In this document: in pieces, positions 1-8,014 of the stretch
Numbering within the stretch: position 1 is the stretch's first letter
How the letters are laid out: every line of letters begins with the position of its first letter
Assembly (NCBI RefSeq): GCF_002243345.2
Contig: NZ_CP022655.2
Span: 5,264,001 to 5,328,000, forward strand
Reading direction: 5' to 3'
Length of the DNA stretch: 64,000 nt
From: Paenibacillus sp. RUD330
GTDB taxonomy: Bacteria; Bacillota; Bacilli; Paenibacillales; Paenibacillaceae
Made by a program: the position numbers and the translations under genes
The notes under the pieces: model-generated
What the model saw: only the letters and a program-made list of their open reading frames with translations
Databases searched by the model: none
What the model was told of the DNA's origin: nothing

Positions 1-729
1 TACGGCGACGCTCTCGCCAATCCGCCCCGGCTCGCGAGGGCGCTGCTGAGGATGGCGTCGGACAAAGGCGTCTCCATCTTCGAGCAGTCTCCAGTCCGCG
101 AGGTGCGCCGGCGCGGCGGCAGCTGGGTCATCAGCGCGGGGGACGGCGAGGTCGCCGCCAGCCATATTGTCGTGGCGACCGGGTATATCCCGGGGATCAG
201 CGCCGCCTCGGAGCTGAAGCCGATTCTGCGCCGGACCTATGCCTTGGCTACCCGGCCGGGCAGCATCGCGCCGGACTGGCCGGAGGACAGCATGGTGTGG
301 GAAACGGCTCGGCCTTACTTCTACTTCCGGACGACGCCCGACGGAAGAATCGTGGCCGGCGGCCTGGACGAGGACCGTCCGGATCCCGCCGGGGACGAGA
401 CGTTCCTGCGCGACCGCTCCAATAAGCTGATCGCCGACCTGAAGCGCTACTTCCCGGATGCCGAATTCGAAGCGGAGTACGCCTGGTGCGGCACATTCGG
501 CGAGTCGGCGGACGATCTTCCTTTCATCGGGGAAGACAAGGAGCAGCCTGGCATCTTCCACTCGATGGGCTGCGGCGGCAACGGCACCGTCTACAGCTCG
601 CTGGCGGCCTCGATGCTGCTGGCCGCCCTGTCCGGGGAGAAGCATCCGCTGGCGGAGATGCTGAATCCCCGCCGCCTGATCCTCCGGGGCGATGACAGCG
701 GCAAGCGCGGACGCTCGCTGCTCGCCTGA
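1..729 (+). CDS. FAD-dependent oxidoreductase, DAO family (5' end missing)
   Basis: The reading frame is open from the first base of the window to a TGA at 727-729, so this is the C-terminal ~242 residues of a longer protein. It resembles the substrate/FAD part of the D-amino-acid-oxidase (DAO) fold: an IVVATGY segment typical of the second FAD contact, a YFYFRTTPDGRIVAGG strand pair, and a C-terminal GCGGNGTVYSSLAA stretch that in this family closes over the flavin. The N-terminal GxGxxG Rossmann motif lies outside the window. Substrate cannot be told; relatives oxidise amines or amino acids. A strong hairpin terminator follows, so it ends its transcript. Confidence 0.8.
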   Translation, partial: YGDALANPPRLARALLRMASDKGVSIFEQSPVREVRRRGGSWVISAGDGEVAASHIVVATGYIPGISAASELKPILRRTYALATRPGSIAPDWPEDSMVWETARPYFYFRTTPDGRIVAGGLDEDRPDPAGDETFLRDRSNKLIADLKRYFPDAEFEAEYAWCGTFGESADDLPFIGEDKEQPGIFHSMGCGGNGTVYSSLAASMLLAALSGEKHPLAEMLNPRRLILRGDDSGKRGRSLLA

Positions 730-737
730 TGGAAGCC

Positions 738-776
738 AAGGACTGCGGCCCCGTCGGGGCTGCAGTCCTTTTTTTT
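738..776 (+). terminator. Rho-independent terminator after the FAD oxidoreductase
   Basis: Stem AAGGACTGCGGCCCC / GGGGCTGCAGTCCTT (one G-U pair) with a 3-base loop, followed by an eight-T run. It lies 9 bases after the stop codon. Confidence 0.9.
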
Positions 777-822
777 GCCGCTCGGCGCTGGCTCTCCTCT
801 CAGCTCGGGTCATGGCCAGCGG

Positions 823-1485
823 TTATTTCCTGCCCAGCCCCTTCTGCCAACGGACATGGAGCAGCTTCGTCTGCAGCCGGCTCCAAGCCCCGGACGCCCT
901 GCCGCTGCGAGGAAGCAGCTCAAGGCCGGCGAGCGCCGCGATTCTCTCCGCTGTCTCGGCTACGCTCCATTGCTCGGTATCCAGCTGCTCGGCAAAAGCA
1001 TCCTGCTTCAGATCGCGCACGCAGCGTCCGATCTGCGCCGCAGCCCAGGAACGGCGGCCTTCGCCCCGGGAGCGCAGCCGCCGAAGCAGCTCTCCTTCGG
1101 AAGCGAGCAGCGCATAGTGCCGCAGATCCCTTCCGTCGCTTCGCAGCCTGCCCGCGATCTCCGCGAATTTGTGCGGATCCGTCACCGTCATCGGCACGAG
1201 CAGCACGCCGTCGTGGCGATCGGCTAGATAGGACAGCATATCGTAATTGAAGCTTCTCCATAACGCGAACTCCTGGAAGTCCCCCATTTGCAGGGAATCG
1301 GGCAGGTTGGCCCTGATATAGTAGCCGGCATTTTCCGGATCGAAGACGTAGGAACCCGGAATTCTGCGATGCAGCTCCCAGGCAGTCTGCGTCTTGCCGG
1401 ACCCGAAAGCCCCGTTGATCCAGATGATCCGGCAGCCGCGGAACCCGCTGGGGACAACCCCCATTTTTTCCGGCTTGTTCTCCAT
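823..1485 (-). CDS. TmrB-like P-loop ATPase/kinase
   Basis: 220 residues with an early Walker A motif GAFGSGKT (about residues 25-32) in the context IIWINGAFGSGKTQTA, the signature of the TmrB family. Bacillus subtilis TmrB is an ATP-binding protein that gives tunicamycin resistance. The rest of the protein (YVFDPENAGYYIR, MTVTDPHKF, LLRRLRSRGEGRRSWA) also fits that family, and length is close to the usual ~200 residues. A GAAGG-type ribosome site lies upstream of the ATG. It is transcribed away from the next gene. Resistance to tunicamycin is a family-level inference; a general small-molecule kinase role is possible. Confidence 0.75.
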   Translation of the reverse strand: MENKPEKMGVVPSGFRGCRIIWINGAFGSGKTQTAWELHRRIPGSYVFDPENAGYYIRANLPDSLQMGDFQEFALWRSFNYDMLSYLADRHDGVLLVPMTVTDPHKFAEIAGRLRSDGRDLRHYALLASEGELLRRLRSRGEGRRSWAAAQIGRCVRDLKQDAFAEQLDTEQWSVAETAERIAALAGLELLPRSGRASGAWSRLQTKLLHVRWQKGLGRK

Positions 1486-1787
1486 CCTTCAACCCTTCCT
1501 TTATTCTCCGTTTGTGGTAGTCTTGAAGCAAAGACGCAGAAGGCTTCCTTTAAGTTGCTCGCTCACAAAGCGATGAAGACCATCCGAGTGGACGGTCCTG
1601 ACCGTCTCCGCCGCCATGCCGCTCCTCATTCTCATCCGTCGCTCAGCGTATTCTCCCTTCGGGGAGCTGAAGGCTGCCCGCTCGGAAAGCCGGCTCCATG
1701 CGGCCGAGCCGGCAAGCTCCCGCTATTTCTGCGGCAACGGGTCCGGGGCGCGGCCGTTTACAGCATCTGAAAAAGGGAGGTACGGGG
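1486..1787. other. Divergent intergenic region
   Basis: About 300 bases between two divergent genes. It must hold both promoters, but I see no convincing -35/-10 pair. Around 1593-1608 a short inverted repeat (GACGGTC / GACCGTC) sits with almost no loop. No open frame here has family features. Confidence 0.4.
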
Positions 1788-2396
1788 ATGAACAGCATCC
1801 AAGGGAGCTTCTTGCCGACAGATGGAGCCGATCGCAAGCCGCTGCTTGAACAACAGCTCGCAGCGCTGCTCCTGTCCGATCCGCAAGCTCCCGATCATCT
1901 CAGGCATTTGAGAGATCATGGCCCGCAAGAAGCTTGGCTGGCCGCCGGCTATATCCGCAATCTGGTCTGGGACCGCCTGCATGGCTACCGGGAGCGCACG
2001 CCGCTTGATGATGCGGACGTCATCTATTATGATCAGGAGCATCCGGACGAAGCGGAGGAGAAGGTCTGGGAGCGGCGGCTGAGCTTGGGCATGCCGGAGC
2101 TGCGCTGGTCCTGCAAAAACCAGGCGCGCATGCATGCCGTCAGCGGCCTTCCGCCTTATGAAGACGCGGCGGATGCGATGGGCTGCTGGCCGGAGACGGC
2201 GACGGCCGTCGCCGCCGCCATGAGGGAGGACGGGACGATCGCCGTGCTCGCTCCGCATGGCCTGGAGGACTTGTTCGGCCTCCGGCTGCGGCCAAGTCCC
2301 CGGCTCTCCGATGCCGGGCTTTTCCTGCGCAGGACGGCGTCCAAGCAGTGGCTGGCCAAATGGCCCCGGCTGCAGCTGATTTCGGAAGAGGACTAG
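1788..2396 (+). CDS. Nucleotidyltransferase-family protein (COG3575/DUF925 type)
   Basis: 202 residues. The ATG at 1788 is chosen because GGGAGG lies 8 bases upstream, although the frame is open further 5'. The segment WLAAGYIRNLVWDRLHG followed by DDADVIYYD is typical of a small nucleotidyltransferase-fold family in which the paired acidic residues would bind metal. Family members are usually uncharacterised. The stop is 14 bases before the ATG of the D-amino-acid aminotransferase, so the two are almost surely cotranscribed. Substrate unknown. Confidence 0.7.
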   Translation: MNSIQGSFLPTDGADRKPLLEQQLAALLLSDPQAPDHLRHLRDHGPQEAWLAAGYIRNLVWDRLHGYRERTPLDDADVIYYDQEHPDEAEEKVWERRLSLGMPELRWSCKNQARMHAVSGLPPYEDAADAMGCWPETATAVAAAMREDGTIAVLAPHGLEDLFGLRLRPSPRLSDAGLFLRRTASKQWLAKWPRLQLISEED

Positions 2397-2410
2397 AAGG
2401 AGGAGCTAAC

Positions 2411-3265
2411 ATGAGTCTGGCTTATTTCAACGGCCGGTTCGTCCCGCTGGACGAGGCGGTCGTTCCGGTAGAGGAGCGCGGCCATCAATTCGGCGACGGC
2501 GTCTACGAGTACATGCGGTTCTACGATGGAAAAGGCTTCATGCTGGAGGAGCATCTCGACCGCTTCTACCGCAGCGCGGAGCTGATCCGATTGGATCCCG
2601 GCATCTCCCGCGCCGAGCTTCTCGCTGTCATGGCCCAGCTGCTGGAACGGAGCGGGCTGAGCCATGTCGATATCTACATGCAGCTGACGAGGGGCATCGC
2701 TCCCCGCAATCATCCGTTCCCGGATGCGCCTGCCTCCCTGTCCATGACGGTGAAGCCTTCCAGGGAAGTGAATCCCGAGCTGCGCAAGCAAGGGGCGTCC
2801 GTCCTGCTGCATCCCGACGAGCGCTGGATGAACTGCCATATCAAGTCGCTCAATCTGCTCCCCAACGTGCTGGCCAAGCAGGCTGCCGTCGATGCGGGCT
2901 GCTTCGAGGCCGTGCTCGTACGGGAGGACGGATTCATCACCGAGGGCTCCAGCTCCAACATGTACCTCGTCAAGGACGGCGCCATCCGCACCGCTCCTCT
3001 GTCCAATCGGATCCTGCCCGGCATCAGGCGCGAAGCGGTCCGCCGCATCGCGCTGGAAGCCGGCATCCCGTTCATCGAGGAGCCGTTCATGCCGGCCGAG
3101 CTGCTGGCTGCGGATGAAGCGTTCCTGACCAGCACCGGCATCGAGATCATTCCGGTCGTGCGGATCCACGGCCAGGGGCCGATCGGCTCCGGCGAGCCGG
3201 GCGAGACGGTCCGCGGGCTGCATCGCCTGTTCCTGGAGAAGACCTCGCTGCCGGCTTCGGTCTGA
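2411..3265 (+). CDS. dat: D-amino-acid aminotransferase (PLP fold type IV)
   Basis: 284 residues. It transfers the amino group between D-alanine and 2-oxoglutarate, supplying D-glutamate/D-alanine for the cell wall. The PLP lysine is in CHIKSLNLL (Lys145, the same number as in the well-studied Bacillus-type enzyme), and the family motifs RGHQFGDGVYEY near residue 24 and TEGSSSN near 178 are intact. AAGGAGGAGC precedes the ATG. It follows the nucleotidyltransferase-like gene by 14 bases and ends at a strong terminator. A branched-chain or 4-amino-4-deoxychorismate lyase role is less likely because the Lys145 context matches D-amino-acid enzymes. Confidence 0.88.
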   Translation: MSLAYFNGRFVPLDEAVVPVEERGHQFGDGVYEYMRFYDGKGFMLEEHLDRFYRSAELIRLDPGISRAELLAVMAQLLERSGLSHVDIYMQLTRGIAPRNHPFPDAPASLSMTVKPSREVNPELRKQGASVLLHPDERWMNCHIKSLNLLPNVLAKQAAVDAGCFEAVLVREDGFITEGSSSNMYLVKDGAIRTAPLSNRILPGIRREAVRRIALEAGIPFIEEPFMPAELLAADEAFLTSTGIEIIPVVRIHGQGPIGSGEPGETVRGLHRLFLEKTSLPASV

Positions 3266-3278
3266 TCCTATCGTCCAC

Positions 3279-3325
3279 AGCAAAGAAGGCCGTCCCTGCA
3301 CATGCAGAGGACGGCCTTCTTTGCT
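3279..3325 (+). terminator. Long-stem hairpin terminator after dat
   Basis: Arms AGCAAAGAAGGCCGTCC and GGACGGCCTTCTTTGCT pair over the outer 17 bases around a short TGCA-containing apex. It is T-rich on both sides, so it may also stop transcripts arriving from the opposite strand. Confidence 0.8.
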
Positions 3326-3450
3326 TATTTCGATCCTATATTTATCGCTCTGCCGCTCTCCCTCGACTGTATTATTTCTTGCCAGAGGAAATTCGGAGGA
3401 GCAAACAAGGAAAGAGCCTTTGGAGGCTGCGGATGCCGCCCGGACAGCTC

Positions 3451-4221
3451 TTACATGCAGCTGCGGATGCGGGAGGACAGGTTCTCGGCCAGGGCAGCTC
3501 TGCCGCGCTGGATATCCGCCTCGTATAGACGGAAGGAAATGCGGGATTCGTCCGTACCCAGCCATTCCGCGAAGCCGCCCGAACGGCGGTCGACCTCCAT
3601 CAGCACATCCACGTACGCAGCCGAAGGAATGAAGACGATCTCAAGCTCGTCGAGCTTGCCGAAGCCGGACGCCCTGCCCGGAACCAGCTCGAATTCCTGC
3701 AGGAGAGATGTCCCGTACCGGCTGTGGGGGGCATATTTGCATTCGACCTCGCGGGTGTGGAATCCGAGCGAGGACAACGCTTCCAGCACCTCGCCCACCA
3801 ACGGGTGGGGGAGCACCTTGATGTAATCCTCATCCGATGCGTCGAGCGAGCTCGCGATATCCAGCGCGGTCTTCACCCAGATCTGCGTGCCGCCGGCGGT
3901 GACCGGCGACGTCACCGGCAGCTGCCAGCGGAACGGGATCTCTTCCTTGCCTCCGGCTTTGACCTCGAACGCCGCGCGCAGGGGCAGCCTGGCGATGGCC
4001 GCATTTTCCCGGACCTTCTGGTCGTTCACTTCCTTGATGAAGGAGGTCATGAGCAGCAGCTCGATGCCGTTGATCTGCTGGGGTACCGCCCCTCCCGTCA
4101 CGATGACCCGTCCGTTGATCTCATCCCCTGGACGAATGCCGCTGTAGGATACTTCCAGAACCGTATCGACCTGGGCGGACCCGATTCCGATTGAAGCCAT
4201 CATATTCTTGAAAAAAGACAT
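3451..4221 (-). CDS. spo0M: Sporulation-control protein Spo0M homologue
   Basis: 256 residues starting MSFFKNMMASIGIGSAQVD, matching the conserved start of Spo0M. The N-terminal half (through about residue 120) reads as an arrestin-like beta sandwich: EVSYSGIRPGDEINGRVIV, then IPFRWQLPV. The ATG at 4221 is preferred over a longer upstream reading because of the GGAG upstream and the family start. In B. subtilis Spo0M is a cytoplasmic protein that affects early sporulation and septum placement. I looked for a sigma-H promoter upstream and did not find a convincing one. Confidence 0.88.
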   Translation of the reverse strand: MSFFKNMMASIGIGSAQVDTVLEVSYSGIRPGDEINGRVIVTGGAVPQQINGIELLLMTSFIKEVNDQKVRENAAIARLPLRAAFEVKAGGKEEIPFRWQLPVTSPVTAGGTQIWVKTALDIASSLDASDEDYIKVLPHPLVGEVLEALSSLGFHTREVECKYAPHSRYGTSLLQEFELVPGRASGFGKLDELEIVFIPSAAYVDVLMEVDRRSGGFAEWLGTDESRISFRLYEADIQRGRAALAENLSSRIRSCM

Positions 4222-4494
4222 CCCTGCCACGCTCCTGCGTCTGTATTCCCAGGATCCTCTCGGCTGCACCGGGAACAGCTGGCGGTATGGCGGCCGTCAG
4301 ATCATGGATTGACAGTTAGTACGGCCCATGCCGCTCCAGGTTTCAGATCGGCGGCCGGCTTGCCGCGGGGTGTCCGCATGCATGCAAGGGACCCGGCGGA
4401 AGGTGCTTCCCCGGGTCCTGCCGCCGCTTGCTGCGGTGCTGAAATCAGCATCATGTTCATGCCCATTCCGAATGTGTCTGTCACGAGACCCGCA
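4222..4494. other. Intergenic region, hairpin downstream of the carotenoid operon
   Basis: Between the start of spo0M and the end of the carotenoid operon. A strong hairpin GGACCCGG...CCGGGTCC at 4389-4418 has an inner GGAAG/CTTCC extension but no T run on either strand. It may be an mRNA 3' end or a weak terminator for the operon. Confidence 0.45.
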
Positions 4495-6018
4495 TCATGC
4501 CCGTCCCGATCTTGCTCCCTCTTCCGCGATGCGCTCCGCCACCAGCCGCCCGCCGATCGTCACGATCGGAGTGCCTCCGCCCGGATGGGTCGAGCCTCCG
4601 ACATACCACAATCTCCCAAGGCGGGAATCCTTGCTCGGACAGCGGAAGAAGGACTGGCGGAAGCCGTTGGACGACATGCCGTAGATGCTCCCCCTCCAGG
4701 CTCCGGTCCGGCGCTGCAGGTCATCCGGCGTCTGGATCCGAAGCAGGCCTCCTTCCCGCCGGACAGCCGCGCCGATGCCTTGCAGGCCCCGGTCTTCCAG
4801 CAAGTCCAGAATGCGCGCGGCATATTCTTCCTTCCTGTTCTCCACGGAATAACCGTCGCGCTGCGCGGGAGCGTTGACCAGCACGAACAGGCTCGACCTC
4901 GGGCCTTCGCCCGCGCTCTCCGCACCCGCTCCTCCGCCGGAGCGGCAGACGTAGACGGCCGGCTTCTCCGGCAGCATTCCTTTGCGGAACAGGTCGTCGA
5001 ATTCGAGATGGTACCGCTCGGGGAAAAAGACATTGTGATGCAGAAGCTGAGGGTAGTCCCTCTCGACTCCGGCCAGCAGGACGAAGCCGCTGACGGAGGG
5101 CTCCAGCCTGTGCAGACGGCTGCTCATCCGGGAAGCCCCCGGATGGTCCGGAATCAGGCGGGGCACGGCCGCCAGCGGATCGGCGTTGACCACGACGGCG
5201 TCGGCCTCCCACCGGCTGCCGCCTTCGGTTTCTACGCCCGCCGCCTTCCCGCCGGCAATAAGAATCCGCTTGGCCGCATCGCCGGCCGCGATGACGACTC
5301 CCAGCTCTCCGGCCAGCTTCGCGAAAGCCTCCACAATGGAATAGGTGCCTCCCTTGACTCCGAACACCCCTTGGCCGGCTTCGACATGGGCCATCATATT
5401 GAAGATGGAAGGTGCGCGCTGCGGGGATGCGCCGACATAGGTCGCATAACGCCCGAACATCGCCAGTGTATGAGGGTGGCGGAAATAATGCCGGATCGTC
5501 CGGCTCATCGGGGTGAACGGACGAATCCGTCCAAAGCCGGCGAGCAGCGAAGGCTGCAGCTTGTCCCGCCAATCCACCACGAGGCGGCTGAGAAATTCTC
5601 TGGAAGCCAGCTCGTACAAGCGGGCGCTCTCCTTCATGAACGGCCGGTATTTCAGCGCGTCCTCCGGACTGTAGCGGGAGATCTGCTCCTCCATGTGTCC
5701 GATGTCGCCAGTGACGTCCACGATCGTTCCGTCATGGAAGGCATTGCGCGCGACGGGATCGAGAGGATGGAACTCGACATAATCCTCTCGGCGCCGCCCG
5801 GCCGCCTCGAACACCGCTTCGAATACGGGCTGCATCGTCATCGTGCTCGGGCCGTTGTCGAACCGGTAGCCGCCCTCCTCCACGCGCTGCAGCTTGCCTC
5901 CGGGAAGGGGCTCCTTTTCCACGACCGTCACGTTCCATCCTTGCAGGGCCAGATGGATCGCGCAGCTGAGCCCCCCCAGGCCGGCGCCGACGACGACGGC
6001 TTTTCGGCTCCCGCTCAT
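4495..6018 (-). CDS. crtP: CrtP-like carotenoid oxygenase (diaponeurosporene/diapolycopene oxygenase)
   Basis: 507 residues of the CrtI/CrtN desaturase-like FAD superfamily. N-terminal dinucleotide motif GAGLGGLSCAIHLA, then EKEPLPGGKLQ, FDNGPSTMTM, a central YVGASPQRAPSIFNMM and the C-terminal FAD motif YVGGSTHPGGGTPIV. The spacing and the segment GVERDYPQLLHHNVFF resemble staphylococcal CrtP, which oxidises the terminal methyl of 4,4'-diaponeurosporene, more than CrtN. The ATG at 6018 has GGGAGG upstream and overlaps the previous stop as ATGA, so translation is coupled. Last gene of the seven-gene operon. It has a Gly/Ala insert near the middle (SGGGAGAESAGEGP). Confidence 0.82.
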   Translation of the reverse strand: MSGSRKAVVVGAGLGGLSCAIHLALQGWNVTVVEKEPLPGGKLQRVEEGGYRFDNGPSTMTMQPVFEAVFEAAGRRREDYVEFHPLDPVARNAFHDGTIVDVTGDIGHMEEQISRYSPEDALKYRPFMKESARLYELASREFLSRLVVDWRDKLQPSLLAGFGRIRPFTPMSRTIRHYFRHPHTLAMFGRYATYVGASPQRAPSIFNMMAHVEAGQGVFGVKGGTYSIVEAFAKLAGELGVVIAAGDAAKRILIAGGKAAGVETEGGSRWEADAVVVNADPLAAVPRLIPDHPGASRMSSRLHRLEPSVSGFVLLAGVERDYPQLLHHNVFFPERYHLEFDDLFRKGMLPEKPAVYVCRSGGGAGAESAGEGPRSSLFVLVNAPAQRDGYSVENRKEEYAARILDLLEDRGLQGIGAAVRREGGLLRIQTPDDLQRRTGAWRGSIYGMSSNGFRQSFFRCPSKDSRLGRLWYVGGSTHPGGGTPIVTIGGRLVAERIAEEGARSGRA

Positions 6019-7259
6019 GCGTACCGCCTCCCTTTCCATTCGTAGCCGCTTCCGGCATAATGGACCCGCGCCGAATCCAGGCCGATGAGAATCGTGAGGA
6101 CGATGCTGGCGGGCATGAACATGCCGTACCAGGCCGGGAGTCCGCTGGATACGTCGGCTGCCGTCTTCACCGCCATTCCCAGCGCCGCAGCGGCCGCGGC
6201 CCATCCCAGCCAGAGAGGAGCCGCTCCCGAGACGGCCCATGCCGTCAGGCCGCCGAGCAGGGCGGCCGGAGGCGCCAGATAGAGCAGCGCATAGGCCAAG
6301 AACACGAATCCCATCAAAGGGAAGCTTCTCCCGAGGCCCGGAAACAGGTTTTTGCGGTAACCGCTCCATACTTCGCCCGGACTGCGGTACATCCGCATGG
6401 AAGCTATCCGGTCGATCCGGGCCAGCCGTACCGGCTCGCCCCGGCGCTTCGCCTGGCGGATCAGATCCATATCGTCCAATAAAGACTCCCGGACCGCCCC
6501 GTGCCCGCCTATTCGGGCGTAGCTCCGGGCTTCCACGAGAACGAAGGCGCCGTTGGCGGCGGCGAAGCGCGGATCATCCGAGCGGGAGACGAGCCGCAGC
6601 GGCAGATGGCCCAATATCGTGAACATCATCATGGATACGACGAGCCGCTCCATCCAGCCCCCGGTCTCCTGCCGGGGAAATCCGCTGACGAGTCCGCTCC
6701 TCTGGAGCGAGGCTTCCGCCGCGGCCGCCTCCAGCGCGTCCGGGCCAAGCCGGACATCGGCGTCCACGAACAGCAGCCACCGGCCCGAAGCGGCTAGAGC
6801 CAGCTGGGAGCAGGCATGGGACTTGCCCATCCAGCCTTCCGGCAGCGGCAGGCCCTGCAGCAGCTTCACGCCCGTCTCGGGATCGCCGGCGATGCTGCTC
6901 ACAATGCACGCCGTTCCATCCTCGGAATGGTCGTCAAGCACCAGAATTTCATGCGGCCGCCCGCGCAGCGCCAGCAGCGCTTGCAGGCAGTCTCCGATAT
7001 TCCTTTCTTCATTGCGGGCCGGCACGAGAACGGAAATGTCACTCGGCATTATTTTGCAATCCTCCGAGCAGGGTTCTGCACTGGCTCCGTCTCTTCCGCC
7101 CCGGCTCACGGCTTCCTTCTTGTTCCGGCCTCCAGCCTCTTGCCCGCTCCCCCTGTGCCTGTCCGGCTCTCCAAGCTCGACATGGTAGCGGCGGTTCCAC
7201 AGCACGAACAGCAGCTGAACGGCGAGCGCGCCTGTCAATGCCGCGAGAAAGGCTGCCAT
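6015..7259 (-). CDS. crtQ: CrtQ-like carotenoid glycosyltransferase (GT2)
   Basis: 414 residues. One N-terminal membrane helix (about 4-22), then a hydrophilic insert, then a family-2 glycosyltransferase domain: SVLVPARNEERNIGDCLQALL, EILVLDDHSEDGT, the nucleotide-sugar/metal motif LFVDADVRLGPD and LLDDMDLIRQAKRRGE. Three to four hydrophobic helices end the protein. CrtQ attaches a sugar to the C30 carotenoid carboxylate or hydroxyl at the membrane. The gene overlaps the upstream acyltransferase by 25 bases and the downstream CrtP-like gene by 4. The sugar and acceptor are inferred from context. Confidence 0.8.
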   Translation of the reverse strand: MAAFLAALTGALAVQLLFVLWNRRYHVELGEPDRHRGSGQEAGGRNKKEAVSRGGRDGASAEPCSEDCKIMPSDISVLVPARNEERNIGDCLQALLALRGRPHEILVLDDHSEDGTACIVSSIAGDPETGVKLLQGLPLPEGWMGKSHACSQLALAASGRWLLFVDADVRLGPDALEAAAAEASLQRSGLVSGFPRQETGGWMERLVVSMMMFTILGHLPLRLVSRSDDPRFAAANGAFVLVEARSYARIGGHGAVRESLLDDMDLIRQAKRRGEPVRLARIDRIASMRMYRSPGEVWSGYRKNLFPGLGRSFPLMGFVFLAYALLYLAPPAALLGGLTAWAVSGAAPLWLGWAAAAAALGMAVKTAADVSSGLPAWYGMFMPASIVLTILIGLDSARVHYAGSGYEWKGRRYA

Positions 7260-8014
7260 GGCCCGACCCCCTCCTTCAGCTTCCGGTACCGGTCCGCAGT
7301 CGTCCTCCTGCCGCCTTCCCAGACCGCCTCATATCCGTTCCCGGTCCCAGGCAGCGGGCATTCCGCAAGAATCCGCCGCTGCTCGGCCGCCTGCTCCCTG
7401 AGCAGGGCCTCGACCTCGGAAGCGGCCTCGCCGCGGTCCATCCCGCCCCAATCCCGCCGGACCGGCTCGCCGAAGCGGACCGCCGCAAGGGGCTTCTGAT
7501 GATCGCCGAGCAAATAGCGCAGCGTGACCGGCCTGAGCTCGGCTTGTCCGGCCCGTCGCATCAGATGGCCGATTCCGCCTGCGGCCCGGATGTCCGCGTC
7601 CGGAGACGTGATGGCGCCCTGCGGGAAGACCCATACCGGCGCCCCCGCCTGCAGGAGGCTCTCCGCGTAGCCCAGCGATTCCAGCATGTCCCGCGGCCGG
7701 CCGCGGTTGACCGAGAACGCCCCGATCTTCCGGAAGAAAGGATATCTCCGGAGGCCCTGCTCGTCCATCATGATGTAATGGTCCTGCCGGGACAGCTGCT
7801 CCGCCAGCTGGAACAGCACAAGCCCGTCCCACCAGGACACATGGTTGCAAGCATAGAGAACGGGGACGCCTGCGCCGGTGCCGTCCGTTCCTTCCCGGCC
7901 GCCTTCCATGTCGCCCGATACATACAGGCCGTGCAGATATCGCGGGAACAGGTAATGCTTCTGGTAGCGGAAAAACAACCGCCGGAACCATGCCTTCTTA
8001 TCGGCCTGAATCAA
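7235..8014 (-). CDS. PlsC-like acyltransferase, probable carotenoid glycoside acyltransferase; TTG start
   Basis: 259 residues. The acyltransferase catalytic motif NHVSWWD (NHxxxxD type) is followed by the glycerol-phosphate-acyltransferase-like FPQGAI block and VNRGRPRDM. The frame begins with TTG at 8014, supported by GAAGGGAGGG 6-7 bases upstream; no ATG fits before the catalytic block. It overlaps the CruF-like gene by 17 bases and the glycosyltransferase by 25. By position it probably esterifies the sugar of the glycosylated carotenoid with a fatty acid, the role CrtO plays in staphyloxanthin synthesis, although it looks more like PlsC than like CrtO. A lipid role cannot be excluded. Confidence 0.75.
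   Translation of the reverse strand: MIQADKKAWFRRLFFRYQKHYLFPRYLHGLYVSGDMEGGREGTDGTGAGVPVLYACNHVSWWDGLVLFQLAEQLSRQDHYIMMDEQGLRRYPFFRKIGAFSVNRGRPRDMLESLGYAESLLQAGAPVWVFPQGAITSPDADIRAAGGIGHLMRRAGQAELRPVTLRYLLGDHQKPLAAVRFGEPVRRDWGGMDRGEAASEVEALLREQAAEQRRILAECPLPGTGNGYEAVWEGGRRTTADRYRKLKEGVGPWQPFSRH

Noticed and set aside
4222-4330. Sigma-H promoter for spo0M
   Set aside because: A GGAAT-like -10 and AGAGGA-like -35 occur but without the required 11-12 base spacing.
4309-6045. Long plus-strand open frame antisense to crtP
   Set aside because: No motifs, mirrors the codon bias of the real gene on the other strand; crtP has complete family motifs.
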